From the NCBI GenBank assembly GCA_949299195.1, contig CASFZN010000019.1, positions 1 through 64,000 of the forward strand: a stretch of 64,000 nt of DNA, in the 5' to 3' direction. Below are positions 8,242 to 17,188 of this stretch, one piece after another. The first letter of the stretch is position 1, and each line of letters opens with the position of its first letter. The notes below the pieces were generated by a model that ran no database searches, had not been told where the DNA came from, and worked only from the letters and a program-made list of their open reading frames with translations. The stretch is from an uncultured bacterium. Its GTDB lineage: Bacteria > Bacillota_I > Bacilli_A > RFN20 > CAG-826. The position numbers and the translations under genes were made by a program.

Positions 8242-8522
8242 TTTGTTGTCTCCTCTATTTCTTCAATTATGTTTTTAGCTTCTATTAGTTTTTTAAATTG
8301 ATGTTCGGTTATTAATATTTCTTTTGGATTATCATCTAAAAGATATGTTAATGAAACATTAAAATATGATGAAATCTTTTTGATGTGTTCAATCGTAAAT
8401 GATTGTTCTCCAGATTCATATCTAGAATAATTACTTCCTTTAGTGCCAATTATTTTGGCCATTTTTTCTTGTGTTAATTTATTTGTTTTCCTTAAATATT
8501 TAACTTTTTTGTTAAGTTCCAT
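8238..8522 (-). CDS. XRE-family HTH regulator (promoter-proximal)
   Basis: A 94-residue protein with HTH residues about 8-60 (NKLTQEKMAKIIGTKGSNYSRYESG) and a C-terminal helical tail. It is the first gene of the minus-strand regulatory operon and faces the forward gene set across a 113 bp region with two identical-spacing inverted repeats. It is the most likely ligand of those repeats and so a cI-like switch controlling the element's forward genes. Confidence 0.82.
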   Translation of the reverse strand: MELNKKVKYLRKTNKLTQEKMAKIIGTKGSNYSRYESGEQSFTIEHIKKISSYFNVSLTYLLDDNPKEILITEHQFKKLIEAKNIIEEIEETTK

Positions 8523-8541
8523 ACCTTTATCTTTTCTTTTA

Positions 8542-8618
8542 TTTGAGGAAAAATCAAATTTCTCTTGACTTTATATATATATATATAAACTAGAAATAGA
8601 TTTTGAGGATTCTTCAAA
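8542..8618. promoter_or_regulatory. twin operators TTTGA-N7-TCAAA around a promoter
   Basis: Inverted repeats TTTGAGG-N5-TCAAA at 8542-8558 and TTTGAGG-N5-TCAAA at 8602-8618 have identical arms and spacing, 60 bp apart. Between them lie TTGACT (8565-8570) and a TA-rich TATATATAAA run, a plausible forward promoter. The arrangement fits cooperative binding by the divergent XRE proteins. Confidence 0.6.
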
Positions 8619-8635
8619 TTTTGAGGTTTTAAATT

Positions 8636-8797
8636 ATGGATAAATTAAAAAAAGAAATAGCTTTAGATAATAGTATTAGATATCACCAAAGGGTAGCTTA
8701 TTGGCAAAAGAAAAACAGAAAATTTTGTCCAAAAAGCGTTAAGAAAAAAATCTATTCAGGTAAATACCGTGTCGAAATAGGGAAAGATTATTTATAA
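8636..8797 (+). CDS. small basic hypothetical protein (53 aa)
   Basis: ATG 8636, with a TTTTGAGG stretch upstream as a weak ribosome site. The 53 residues are strongly basic with a YWQKKNRKFCPKSVKKK core and no membrane segment. It is the first forward gene after the twin operators, so it may be an early gene (excisionase- or DNA-binding-like), but no family match is visible. Confidence 0.55.
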   Translation: MDKLKKEIALDNSIRYHQRVAYWQKKNRKFCPKSVKKKIYSGKYRVEIGKDYL

Positions 8798-8835
8798 AAA
8801 TAATTTGATTTTAATTTAAAAGGTGAGGATTAAGT

Positions 8836-9000
8836 ATGAGTAAAAAAGAAAAATTTCTTGTCTATGATGATTTAACTGATGAAGTTGTTGGATATGCGAC
8901 AACGCCTAAATCAGCAAAAAGTCTTAAATCTTCTTTTTTTAAAAATTGTTGCGACAGAGAAGACGATGGAGATATCCAAATTATAAAAATTTCTGGTTAA
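8836..9000 (+). CDS. small hypothetical protein (54 aa)
   Basis: ATG 8836, preceded by AGGTGAGG. The 54-residue product (SKKEKFLVYDDLTDEVVGYATTPKSAK...) is soluble and has a CC pair near the C-terminus followed by an acidic patch. It is followed 12 bases later by the next gene, which has its own AAGGAG site. Function is unknown. Confidence 0.6.
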   Translation: MSKKEKFLVYDDLTDEVVGYATTPKSAKSLKSSFFKNCCDREDDGDIQIIKISG

Positions 9001-9012
9001 AAGGAGAAAGAT

Positions 9013-9213
9013 ATGAAAATTAAATTAGTCGACGGCAAGGAAAATAGAGTTGGTGAATTACTAGATATCATTCCAATTTCAAAAAAAGAATATTTATTTG
9101 TTATTAGTGATATTGAAAAGGAAAAAATTATTAATTTACCAATTAGAATTGGAGAAACATATTATCAAGATAAATTGATTGAATCGTTTTATCCAGAAGC
9201 TTTTATGTACTAA
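9013..9213 (+). CDS. hypothetical protein (66 aa)
   Basis: ATG 9013, with AAAGGAGAAAG immediately upstream. A 66-residue soluble, beta-rich-looking protein without recognisable motifs. It is the last gene before the hairpin terminator at 9219-9265, so it closes the first forward transcription unit of the element. Confidence 0.65.
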   Translation: MKIKLVDGKENRVGELLDIIPISKKEYLFVISDIEKEKIINLPIRIGETYYQDKLIESFYPEAFMY

Positions 9214-9218
9214 TAATT

Positions 9219-9265
9219 AGAGGACTGAACCCCTGATAAATTTTTAAAATGTCAGTCCTCTTTTT
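9219..9265 (+). terminator. rho-independent terminator
   Basis: AGAGGACTGA pairs with TCAGTCCTCT (10 bp) followed by TTTTT. The 23-base loop is long. Confidence 0.7.
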
Positions 9266-9299
9266 ATAAATTATAAATTTTTAAGGAGGTGATCCATAA

Positions 9300-9611
9300 A
9301 TAAAGGTAAAAGAAAAAGATTGGTGGCATTTAAGAAAATATAAAAGAGGCGGGCATCCGCATATTGTGTTTGGTGGAGATAAAAATGAGAAAAAGAAAGG
9401 TAATTATTTTTCATTTCAAATTACATCACATCCTAGAAGCGGTAAGTCTAAAAATCTTTTATTAGATAGTAAAGGTAAAAATGGTTTACCTCATTATTTA
9501 CAGAAAAAGTTATATAAAAAGCCTAAAACTTATTATGGCAAAAAAATTAGTAACACATTAAATGCTAAGGATTATCAAATAATTAACAAGCAAATAAAAA
9601 AGAGACAATGA
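9300..9611 (+). CDS. small basic protein, non-ATG start (family member 1)
   Basis: The frame is open from upstream. A strong AAGGAGGTGATCC at 9282-9295 places initiation at AUA 9300 (next codons AAG GTA AAA GAA), since no ATG, GTG or TTG lies at a suitable distance and the GTG at 9366 would drop the conserved WWHLRKYKRGGHPHI. The product is 103 residues and very basic. It resembles the ORF at 17185-17475 in the order: aromatic/basic start, H-P, ITS/THS, LLLD/IKLS block, basic tail. It ends at TGA inside a hairpin (9601-9653). Confidence 0.55.
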   Translation: MKVKEKDWWHLRKYKRGGHPHIVFGGDKNEKKKGNYFSFQITSHPRSGKSKNLLLDSKGKNGLPHYLQKKLYKKPKTYYGKKISNTLNAKDYQIINKQIKKRQ

Positions 9612-9653
9612 ATTTACTTGGATGATTAATCCAAATGGAAGTAATTTGTCTCT
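9601..9653 (+). ncRNA. hairpin overlapping the end of the small basic gene
   Basis: AGAGACAA at 9601 pairs with TTGTCTCT ending at 9653, with further pairing of TTACTTGGAT to ATCCAAATGG-AAGTAA. No T tract follows, so it looks less like a simple terminator. Similar compact structures follow the other small basic genes of the element. Confidence 0.4.
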
Positions 9654-9750
9654 TGGCTTAATCTATCATTAATAATTTGTCGTTGTCAAGTGTTTTAGGT
9701 TATAAGAGTTAGCTTCACTGAAAGAAAGCATATAAAAAGGAGAATTTAAA

Positions 9751-10239
9751 ATGGCAGAAGAAAATAAAAACATTGTTACTAATAACAAAAAAGAAGAAAA
9801 AACAACATTTAAAAAAATGAGTGAAATTGGAAAGGATGATGTTAAAACATTTATCCCTGTTCAATGTAACTTATCAAAAATTAAAAGAAACAATTTTGAA
9901 ACTTATATTATTTCTATTCCTGTAGCTTTAGTGCATTTAGATATTAGATTGGATCAAATTGATTTCTTTAAAATTTGTGAAGTAAAAGGTTTAAATTCAT
10001 TTCAACAATCTAGAGGTGTTAATGGATTTATCAGATATGTTACAGGTAAAGATAAAAATGATAACGATTATCATCAAGTTCAATTATTTATCGCTACTGG
10101 AATATATTTCACATATTTATTAAGAGAGAAAGAATTACAGCTTTTCGATTTATGGATTAAAAATGGAAAAATGGATCCAATTAAATGGGCTGTTTGTCCA
10201 TCTAAAGAAATTGAAAGCGGGTTAGAATATTTTGACTAA
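9751..10239 (+). CDS. hypothetical protein (162 aa)
   Basis: ATG 9751, preceded by AAAAGGAG. The first 35 residues are Lys/Glu/Asn-rich and probably disordered. Residues 40-160 look like a compact alpha/beta domain (FIPVQCNLSKIKRNNFETYIISIPV...). There is no signal peptide or membrane helix. I recognise no family. Its position ahead of the structural cassette and its charged N-tail would suit an ssDNA-binding or assembly protein (an inference only). Confidence 0.7.
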   Translation: MAEENKNIVTNNKKEEKTTFKKMSEIGKDDVKTFIPVQCNLSKIKRNNFETYIISIPVALVHLDIRLDQIDFFKICEVKGLNSFQQSRGVNGFIRYVTGKDKNDNDYHQVQLFIATGIYFTYLLREKELQLFDLWIKNGKMDPIKWAVCPSKEIESGLEYFD

Positions 10240-10324
10240 TTCTTGTTACCCTCCTATATAAAAAGAAAAGAGTTCTTTAATAATTTCTCTCTAAAAGAAA
10301 TTATTCTTATTTAAGGATGTTTAA

Positions 10325-10591
10325 ATGAAATTAAAAATTTACAATCCTTTCTCTATGAAACAGAAAAGATATGCTAAAACTTTTACAGAAAATGAACTTA
10401 AAAATAGATATAAACAGACTGAAAAGGATTTAGCTAAACATTCTAAAAATAAAGATTGGGAATCATGGAAAAAGGCAATGAAAGAACATAGAGATTATGA
10501 ATATGCAATGTATTATAAAACTTCTTTAGGTTCTAAAAAGACAAAAATGACTGGTAATAAAAATAATAATTTAAGGAGAAATAAAAAATAA
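10325..10591 (+). CDS. basic hypothetical protein (88 aa)
   Basis: ATG 10325. An 88-residue Lys-rich helical protein with aromatic residues (YNPFSMKQKRYAKTF ... WESWKKAMKEHRDYEYAMYY) and a basic tail. It could bind nucleic acid. Its stop is directly adjacent to the next ATG (10592), whose ribosome site AAGGAG lies inside this gene, so the two are co-translated. No family is assigned. Confidence 0.65.
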   Translation: MKLKIYNPFSMKQKRYAKTFTENELKNRYKQTEKDLAKHSKNKDWESWKKAMKEHRDYEYAMYYKTSLGSKKTKMTGNKNNNLRRNKK

Positions 10592-11677
10592 ATGAAACAA
10601 AAAACAAAAACTATTATTTCATGTGCAGTCGCTTGTCTTGTACTTGCATTGGGTGTTGGTGCTTTAGCTACTGCTTCTAAAGGATTTACAGATTGGAACA
10701 CAGATAATTGGGGACAAAATTTCAAAGATTTAGTCAACAAGGATGAAGTTGATCCGACAGAAGAAAAAGTTGATACATTAATTGTTGAAGATACAGATAC
10801 TAATAAAACTTATTTAATGCCTGCAAAATCATTGAATTTCGGAAATGCTTATAGTGGTGACGATGAAGAAGTTGTTGATACTCTCGAAAAATCACCATTA
10901 GGAGTTGCTAAAACAATGTCTAAAGGCGTTGAGAATAATTTAATGGCTACCGGTTCTTCTATTACTTATCCACAAACAATTAATTTATCAGCTACTGTTA
11001 CTCCAGTTGAAGCTGAAGAGTATTGTGAATATCTTTGGGAAATTACTTGGGGTGGAACCGAAAGTATTTCAGCGTATATTACTTTAGAAAATGCAAATAC
11101 TAAAAATGTTGTCGTTAAAGTTTTAAAACCATTTAACCATACTGCAACTTTAAAAGTAACAGCGACTGCGAATGGTATTTTACCAGTTACTGATACTTGT
11201 TCTGTTGAATTCTATAAACAATTAACTGGAATTGATTTAACAATGACAGGCGCAATGGAAGATAAAATTTTAAATGAAGGTGACCAAATTACCTATACCG
11301 TTACACCTAAATATTCTGGTGGTACTGTAGATCAAGAAGATGAATCAGAAGTTGTTGTTACATATTCAAGTTTAATTAGCGACTACACCATTAATTACGA
11401 TTTCATGAAAAACGATATTAATAGCGGTAAGGTCGCATTTAGTCATAATGAATTCTATAACGCTTCTGGAAACTTTACTGGTGTCAATGTTTTAACTGGT
11501 GCCGGTAGAAATTTAATGAATGCAAAGCTTAAAACTTCATCTGGAGATTTTAAGATTACAGCTACAAAAGGTATTTATTCAAAATCTATTAATTTAGATA
11601 TTGATCCTGAAGATGTTGTTTATCCAGAATCTGTTCAAATTGGAGATGGTTCAGATATCGAAATTGGTGCAAATTAG
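10592..11677 (+). CDS. exported Ig-like-domain protein (361 aa)
   Basis: Residues 1-28 form a signal anchor (basic MKQKTK, then IISCAVACLVLALGVGALA). The exported part carries Ig-like beta-sandwich repeats around residues 120-225 and 225-360 (TYPQTINLSATVTPVEAEEY ... LTGIDLTMTGAMEDKI). Its leader resembles that of the 727-residue protein (MKKKTKNILGGIVCCLCLV), so the two are related at the N-terminus. First of four consecutive exported proteins. A surface or virion-like role is inferred. Confidence 0.7.
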   Translation: MKQKTKTIISCAVACLVLALGVGALATASKGFTDWNTDNWGQNFKDLVNKDEVDPTEEKVDTLIVEDTDTNKTYLMPAKSLNFGNAYSGDDEEVVDTLEKSPLGVAKTMSKGVENNLMATGSSITYPQTINLSATVTPVEAEEYCEYLWEITWGGTESISAYITLENANTKNVVVKVLKPFNHTATLKVTATANGILPVTDTCSVEFYKQLTGIDLTMTGAMEDKILNEGDQITYTVTPKYSGGTVDQEDESEVVVTYSSLISDYTINYDFMKNDINSGKVAFSHNEFYNASGNFTGVNVLTGAGRNLMNAKLKTSSGDFKITATKGIYSKSINLDIDPEDVVYPESVQIGDGSDIEIGAN

Positions 11678-11689
11678 AAGGTATTGACT

Positions 11690-13165
11690 ATGAAATTTAA
11701 TAAATTATTTGGAATATTTTCATCTTTATTAATTTCATTATTTTCTTATCCTTCTAATCAAAATTTAAATTTTAATTACTTAAATTGTGGAGAATGCTTT
11801 GGTTGTTGCGACCATGAGCATTCTCATAATCATAAGATTGAAGAATTAATTGTTGGGAATGATTTAAATACAAATGCTATTTATGATATTCCTTCATCGG
11901 TTATTTTTGCTACTTCGACATTAAATTCTACGGAAAATTATGGAGAAGTTATCATTCAAGCAAATTATGAACCTGAAGGATGTTTAGTTGATTCAATTTG
12001 GGAAACTAGTGATGAAACAAAAATCACAGTTACTCCAGATGATTCAGATAGTAGTATTTGTAAGTTAACTTGTATTGCTCCTTTCGATGATGAAGTAACA
12101 ATTACGGTTAAATCTTTATATTTTCCATCATTAAGTCATTCGATTAAAGTTACTTATGATTATGGAATTGTTATATCTGCCAAAGTTACTTCTGTAACTT
12201 TAAGTGGCAAATATAATTACAATTGCGATGGTTCTTCAATTACTTTAGGTGATGAATTTGATAGAGAATTATTAAGTGATATTTTTTCTGTTAGTGATTC
12301 ATCTTTAGTTTCATACAGTGTTCCAAATGGTAGTGATTATGCTGGTATTAGTGGAAGTTATCTAGTTCAATCATCCAGAAGTTCCTATTCTTCTGGAATT
12401 GTTAGATGTTATCAAACAAATAATCCTAGCAATTATGTTGATGTAAATTTTTCAACTACTTCAACTACTTATAGTCGTTCACATAGTTATTCGACTACTT
12501 CATCTGCTACTTGCACAAGCTCTGGTAAAAAAACTTGTTCTAATTGTGGCGATATAGTAACTATTTCTGCTCTAGGACATTCATATGGTTCTTGGACTAG
12601 TTATTCTGATCCTGTTGTTTCTAGCGAGTATGATGCAACTTGTACTGAAGATGGCTATACCAGATATATGAAATACAGAACTAGAACATGTTGGAGATGT
12701 GGAGATAAAGATTATGATTATGAATTTTATAATGATGATTATGTAGATGCTTTAGGACACTCTTATACAGATAAAGAATATAGTTATACTGCATATTCGG
12801 CTGCGCAACACACTAAATATACCTATGATGTCTGTTCTAGATGTGGTGAAAGGGATAGTGGTTCAACTAGTGTTAAAGAAAATCACACTATTAGCGGTAG
12901 CTGGTCTTATTATACAGCTACTTATCATAGAAAAACTGGAACATGTACAGATTGTGGCAGATCTTCTTCTTATGTACAAGCTACGCATTCTTATACCGGT
13001 AAATATTGTTATGAATGCAAAGGAAAATTGAATTTGCTTGGTTCAAGTGGTAGTAGTTCTGCTACTTATAAATGTAGTTCATGTAGTCGAACTTATTCTT
13101 TCACTTCATCATCAACTCCCGATTATTACACTAAATGTGAATGCGGGAACTATAAATTAGCTTAG
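11690..13165 (+). CDS. secreted Cys-repeat protein (491 aa)
   Basis: Translation should start at ATG 11690 (AGAAGG 9 bases upstream), not at TTG 11684. A signal peptide (KLFGIFSSLLISLFSYPS) is followed by a Cys/His patch (CGECFGCCDHEHSHNH), an Ig-like region, and at least four zinc-ribbon-like modules of the form TCxxCG..ALGHSY between residues 270 and 490. Such Cys-pair repeats are common in cell-surface proteins of gut Firmicutes. Function in the element is unknown; adhesion is plausible. Confidence 0.7.
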   Translation: MKFNKLFGIFSSLLISLFSYPSNQNLNFNYLNCGECFGCCDHEHSHNHKIEELIVGNDLNTNAIYDIPSSVIFATSTLNSTENYGEVIIQANYEPEGCLVDSIWETSDETKITVTPDDSDSSICKLTCIAPFDDEVTITVKSLYFPSLSHSIKVTYDYGIVISAKVTSVTLSGKYNYNCDGSSITLGDEFDRELLSDIFSVSDSSLVSYSVPNGSDYAGISGSYLVQSSRSSYSSGIVRCYQTNNPSNYVDVNFSTTSTTYSRSHSYSTTSSATCTSSGKKTCSNCGDIVTISALGHSYGSWTSYSDPVVSSEYDATCTEDGYTRYMKYRTRTCWRCGDKDYDYEFYNDDYVDALGHSYTDKEYSYTAYSAAQHTKYTYDVCSRCGERDSGSTSVKENHTISGSWSYYTATYHRKTGTCTDCGRSSSYVQATHSYTGKYCYECKGKLNLLGSSGSSSATYKCSSCSRTYSFTSSSTPDYYTKCECGNYKLA

Positions 13166-13176
13166 GAGATAATTTA

Positions 13177-15360
13177 ATGAAAAAGAAAACAAAAAATATT
13201 TTAGGTGGTATTGTTTGTTGTTTATGCTTAGTAGCTGTAGTTGGTGGAGTTACTGCATTATTAGTAAACACAGATAATCCAATTATTGATAAAGAAGAAA
13301 TTGGTATTAATTCTATTAATGGATTAGATAAGGTGACTTTAAACTCAGCTGAAACTTATTTAGATGAGAAGGAAGTTAAAGTAGTTGAAGATTATTATTT
13401 ATATAAATTTGAAGTAGATCCAGGAAATGCAAATAAATATGAGTTTGAAATAACTTCATCAAATCAATTTATAAAGATAGTCGATAATGACAAAACGGAC
13501 TTTGAATTTCAGATTAGTGCTTATTCTCAGTTTAAAGAACCTGCTTATATTAATATAAAAGATACTATTTCAAAAAAAGTAAAAACTATTGAAGTATTAT
13601 GGGATAACTATGATGAAGAAAAAGCTTCTATTATCTTTATATATAATTTCAATGGAATAGTTGATGATACTAAAACTTCTGTTTTAGAAGTCAATATTGG
13701 GGAAACTATTGATCCTAATCCTTATAAATTAGAATTCTCAGGTTATAAATTTGAAAAAGTTGAAGGTATTACAGAATTCGTTTCTTTTCAATTAAATGAA
13801 AATAAAGTAGTGGCCTTATATTATGTTAGCGATTTGGTTACTTTAACCGTTGAATATTATAAAGATGATGTTTTGGATGATTCTTTAACTGATATTTATT
13901 CATATGAAAAAGAGAAAGATATTTATATTAATTCTTTTAAAAAAGATATTTACGGATATAAATATAGTTCTTGTTCTATGACTGATAATTTTAAAATTTA
14001 CGAGAATACAACTTTAAAATATTATTACATTTTAGATGAATCTGTTGTAGATCCAGAGAATCCTCCAATTGATATTAATATTAGAGGTGAGGTTAATGGT
14101 GAATATATTACTAACTATAATGGCATAAGCGGTAATGTTTTAGGTGATCTAACTATTACAGGATATTCGGGAATAGTTTATTTATCTACTTCTTCATATT
14201 GTGATGATTATTCAAGTTTGGAAGTCACAGATGGTCAAGTAGTTGAAATTAACGACACATTTACAAGTGGTACTAGTGGTTCTAGTGGATTTGCTGGTGG
14301 TAACCTTTCATCTACTGGGGGAAGAATCTATGTATTTAATACTTCTAAAGAATTATTAGGATCATTTGTTTATACAATGGAAAATGTAACTGTTGAAGTT
14401 TCAGTTACAGGAGATATTGATGTTGATTATATTGTTGGTTATAACTCTGTTAGTGGTAATGTTTCTGGGAATATAACAGTTATAGGCTATACAGGTACTA
14501 TTTATTTATCAACTACTAGTGCTTGTGCAGATTATTCTGAATTATCAGTAGAAAATGGAATAGTTGAAACAATTAATGACACATTTACAAGTGGTACTAG
14601 TGGTTCTAGTGGATTTGCTGGTGGGAATTTATCTACTAACGGCGGAACAATTTATATTTTTAATACACGTAAAGTTATGATTGGTTCGATTACTTATACA
14701 GCCAATAATATAACTCCTGAAGTTACTTTATCTGGCAATTTAGCTGTTGAATATAATATTCAAAACAATACAATTAGCGGAAATGTTGAAGGTTTCATTA
14801 CTGTTGAAAATTATACTGGTGAAATCAGAGTTAGTACCTCTAATCCTATTGAAGATTATTCAACACTAAATGTAACAGCTGGACAAAAATTAACTATTAA
14901 GGAATCTTTTACTTCTGGCATTTCAGCTTCAAGCGGTTTTGCTGGAGGATATATTAATTCATCTGGTGGAACTTTTTATTTTTATAACACTCGAAATGTT
15001 TTAATCGGTGCTCTTAACTATGAATGTATTAATATGACTGAAAATATTGAAGTTACTGGTAATTTAACTTCGACTTATGAAACTGCTTCTAATGCTGTTC
15101 ATGGAGTCGTTAGTGGGAATGTTACTATAAATGGATACACAGGAACCGTATATGTAGCTACTACTAGCGATTTAGGAGAAGATTATTCTACTCTTACAGT
15201 TAGTGATGGAGTTTCAACTACATTAAATGAATCATGGAGTTCTGGAACAACTGGAGCTACAGGATTTGCTGGTGGCTATATCAATTCATCTGGCGGAACA
15301 TTTTACTTCTTTAATTCAAGTAAAGTATTAATTGGATCATTAGCTTATACAATAAGTTAA
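13177..15360 (+). CDS. exported four-repeat surface protein (727 aa)
   Basis: Signal anchor at residues 7-35. Residues about 50-300 are an unassigned region with MucBP/Flg_new-like pieces (VTLTVEYYKDDVLDDSL). Residues about 300-727 form four tandem repeats of roughly 105 residues, each with ITGYTGxIYLST, FTSGTSGSSGFAGGN and GGxIYxFNTRKVxIGS blocks. The glycine/serine-rich beta repeats suggest a fibre or adhesive stalk. Repeats 1 and 2 are nearly identical over FTSGTSGSSGFAGG, pointing to recent duplication. Confidence 0.72.
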   Translation: MKKKTKNILGGIVCCLCLVAVVGGVTALLVNTDNPIIDKEEIGINSINGLDKVTLNSAETYLDEKEVKVVEDYYLYKFEVDPGNANKYEFEITSSNQFIKIVDNDKTDFEFQISAYSQFKEPAYINIKDTISKKVKTIEVLWDNYDEEKASIIFIYNFNGIVDDTKTSVLEVNIGETIDPNPYKLEFSGYKFEKVEGITEFVSFQLNENKVVALYYVSDLVTLTVEYYKDDVLDDSLTDIYSYEKEKDIYINSFKKDIYGYKYSSCSMTDNFKIYENTTLKYYYILDESVVDPENPPIDINIRGEVNGEYITNYNGISGNVLGDLTITGYSGIVYLSTSSYCDDYSSLEVTDGQVVEINDTFTSGTSGSSGFAGGNLSSTGGRIYVFNTSKELLGSFVYTMENVTVEVSVTGDIDVDYIVGYNSVSGNVSGNITVIGYTGTIYLSTTSACADYSELSVENGIVETINDTFTSGTSGSSGFAGGNLSTNGGTIYIFNTRKVMIGSITYTANNITPEVTLSGNLAVEYNIQNNTISGNVEGFITVENYTGEIRVSTSNPIEDYSTLNVTAGQKLTIKESFTSGISASSGFAGGYINSSGGTFYFYNTRNVLIGALNYECINMTENIEVTGNLTSTYETASNAVHGVVSGNVTINGYTGTVYVATTSDLGEDYSTLTVSDGVSTTLNESWSSGTTGATGFAGGYINSSGGTFYFFNSSKVLIGSLAYTIS

Positions 15361-15373
15361 TAAGGAGTAGATT

Positions 15374-17188
15374 ATGTTAAAGGTTCTAAATTCTTTTGTT
15401 ATAGCTTTAACTATATTCTCTTCTTCCGTTCCTTTAGCTTTAAATAGTGAAGAATATGTAAAGTTTGATTCTACAACGATAGAAAGTGATTTAGAGAATG
15501 CTGGATATGATGTATCTGGCATTCAATCACTATCTCAACCTAAATTTATTGATTTTATAGAGTATGCTTATGGAAGTGAATATTATGGACTTTATTTTTA
15601 TGTTTATATTCCTACTTCTTATGATTTAGATTTAAGTTCAAGTTTAAATAAGATTCAATTAGCTGTAGCTTCAAATTCTAATTATCAAAAATATTCTATT
15701 GAATGTTTAGATGAAGCCGATAACATTTATAAATTTAAAGTTAATTTTACTGATGAAGAATTATCAATGATTATGAATAGGCTTTCAAATTTTGAGAGAG
15801 TTTATCAAGTTAGTGGGTTTGAAATTAAAGATATTAATTCATCTAATGCAACTGAATATGCTATTGGTGGTAAATATAAATATTCTGGGTTCGCAAAAGG
15901 TATTGATGGAAATACTTCTTCTACTTTAACTAGGAAAGTTAAAGAAATTGAAACTTTAAGTTTAGATGTTCAACAAACTTATTATAATTTTGAAGGTGAT
16001 AATTTTTATGATGATCATTATCAATTAAATAGTGTTTATTTCTCTATTCCAAATCAAATATTAAATGAATATGGGGAAATTTACGCTATAAATTTTGAAT
16101 ATTATGAATATAAAACTTCTCCAATTATTTTCTTAAGAGAAAGTGTATATGATTATTTTGATGATTATATAGGTGTTGTTCATACTGAAGAAAATAATCC
16201 TGGTAAAAAATTGGTTTATGACGTTTATGATGCCACTGCTGTAGCAGGCAGTAATTTAAGAACGTGTGATTTAGTTGATAAAGATCTTGGTGGACAAATA
16301 ACTGGAACTCCATATTTTAAAGAAAATAATTATCTAACTTGGTTATTTTCTGTTCCAGAAGGAGAAGAAACAACTTTTACTAGAGAACAATTATTAAATT
16401 ATTTATATAGCTATGATAAATCTTATTATAATGGTAAAAATTATCGTGGATTATCAATGGATTTATTAAATGGTACTGTTGATGAAGGTCATACACAAGG
16501 TTATAACAAAAAAGTTATAAATAGTGATGATACTTATTCTATTGATATTAAATTAAGAGATTTTTGGTCTAGTATTGCAGCTGGTTTTGGTCATCCGCAA
16601 TATGAAGAATTGGAATTAGATCCCTTTATAAAAATAGATAGCACTAATATTAATAATGAAAATTATATTTCGGATTTAGATTTAAACGATTTTAAAACTT
16701 TCGTTTCTGAATCTAATTCAAAAAATGAATCAACTTATTTATTTAGATTTAATCTTGGAAAATACCAGTATGCACCTATATATGATGTAACCTATGGGGA
16801 TCTATTTCGTGAGGGTAGAGATGGATATGTTTATGAATTAAATTTATTCTTAGATTTTGACATTATAGATATTACATTTATGAAAGATGGAATAACCACT
16901 ATCATTCCAGCGGTTAGCAATCCTATTGATATTATTTCTAATATAGTTGTTCCAGCGGTTCCAGAATATATTTCTAGCAAAATAATTACCATTATAAAAA
17001 TTGTAATTTTAATAGCTTTAATAATTTTAGGAATTTTCCTTTTAAATCAATTGTTTGGTTTATTTGGGATTTCTTTTAAAGATATTTTCAACTTTATTTT
17101 TGTAAAACCTTTTAAGTGGGTAAAGGGGAAATTTGAAGGAAATAAAAAGAAGAAATCCAATAAAAATAAAAAACGAACTAAAAAATAA
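15374..17188 (+). CDS. exported protein with C-terminal membrane anchor (604 aa)
   Basis: Signal peptide at residues 1-25 (LKVLNSFVIALTIFSSSVPLA), a ~500-residue extracytoplasmic region with no recognised domain, a membrane helix near residues 537-560 (IIKIVILIALIILGIFLL) and a Lys-rich cytoplasmic tail (KKKSNKNKKRTKK). The topology resembles an anchored receptor, pilus-base or pIII-like virion protein. It ends in AAA AAA TAA at 17181-17188. A -1 slip there would enter the next open frame (17185-17475). Confidence 0.72.
   Translation: MLKVLNSFVIALTIFSSSVPLALNSEEYVKFDSTTIESDLENAGYDVSGIQSLSQPKFIDFIEYAYGSEYYGLYFYVYIPTSYDLDLSSSLNKIQLAVASNSNYQKYSIECLDEADNIYKFKVNFTDEELSMIMNRLSNFERVYQVSGFEIKDINSSNATEYAIGGKYKYSGFAKGIDGNTSSTLTRKVKEIETLSLDVQQTYYNFEGDNFYDDHYQLNSVYFSIPNQILNEYGEIYAINFEYYEYKTSPIIFLRESVYDYFDDYIGVVHTEENNPGKKLVYDVYDATAVAGSNLRTCDLVDKDLGGQITGTPYFKENNYLTWLFSVPEGEETTFTREQLLNYLYSYDKSYYNGKNYRGLSMDLLNGTVDEGHTQGYNKKVINSDDTYSIDIKLRDFWSSIAAGFGHPQYEELELDPFIKIDSTNINNENYISDLDLNDFKTFVSESNSKNESTYLFRFNLGKYQYAPIYDVTYGDLFREGRDGYVYELNLFLDFDIIDITFMKDGITTIIPAVSNPIDIISNIVVPAVPEYISSKIITIIKIVILIALIILGIFLLNQLFGLFGISFKDIFNFIFVKPFKWVKGKFEGNKKKKSNKNKKRTKK

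Noticed and set aside
9366-9611. GTG 9366 as the start of the first small basic protein
   Set aside because: It would lose the conserved N-terminal region and has no Shine-Dalgarno, whereas a strong one lies before codon AUA 9300.
12825-13031. ORF of 68 codons inside the Cys-repeat protein
   Set aside because: Out-of-frame shadow of a clearly coding exported gene; no ribosome site.
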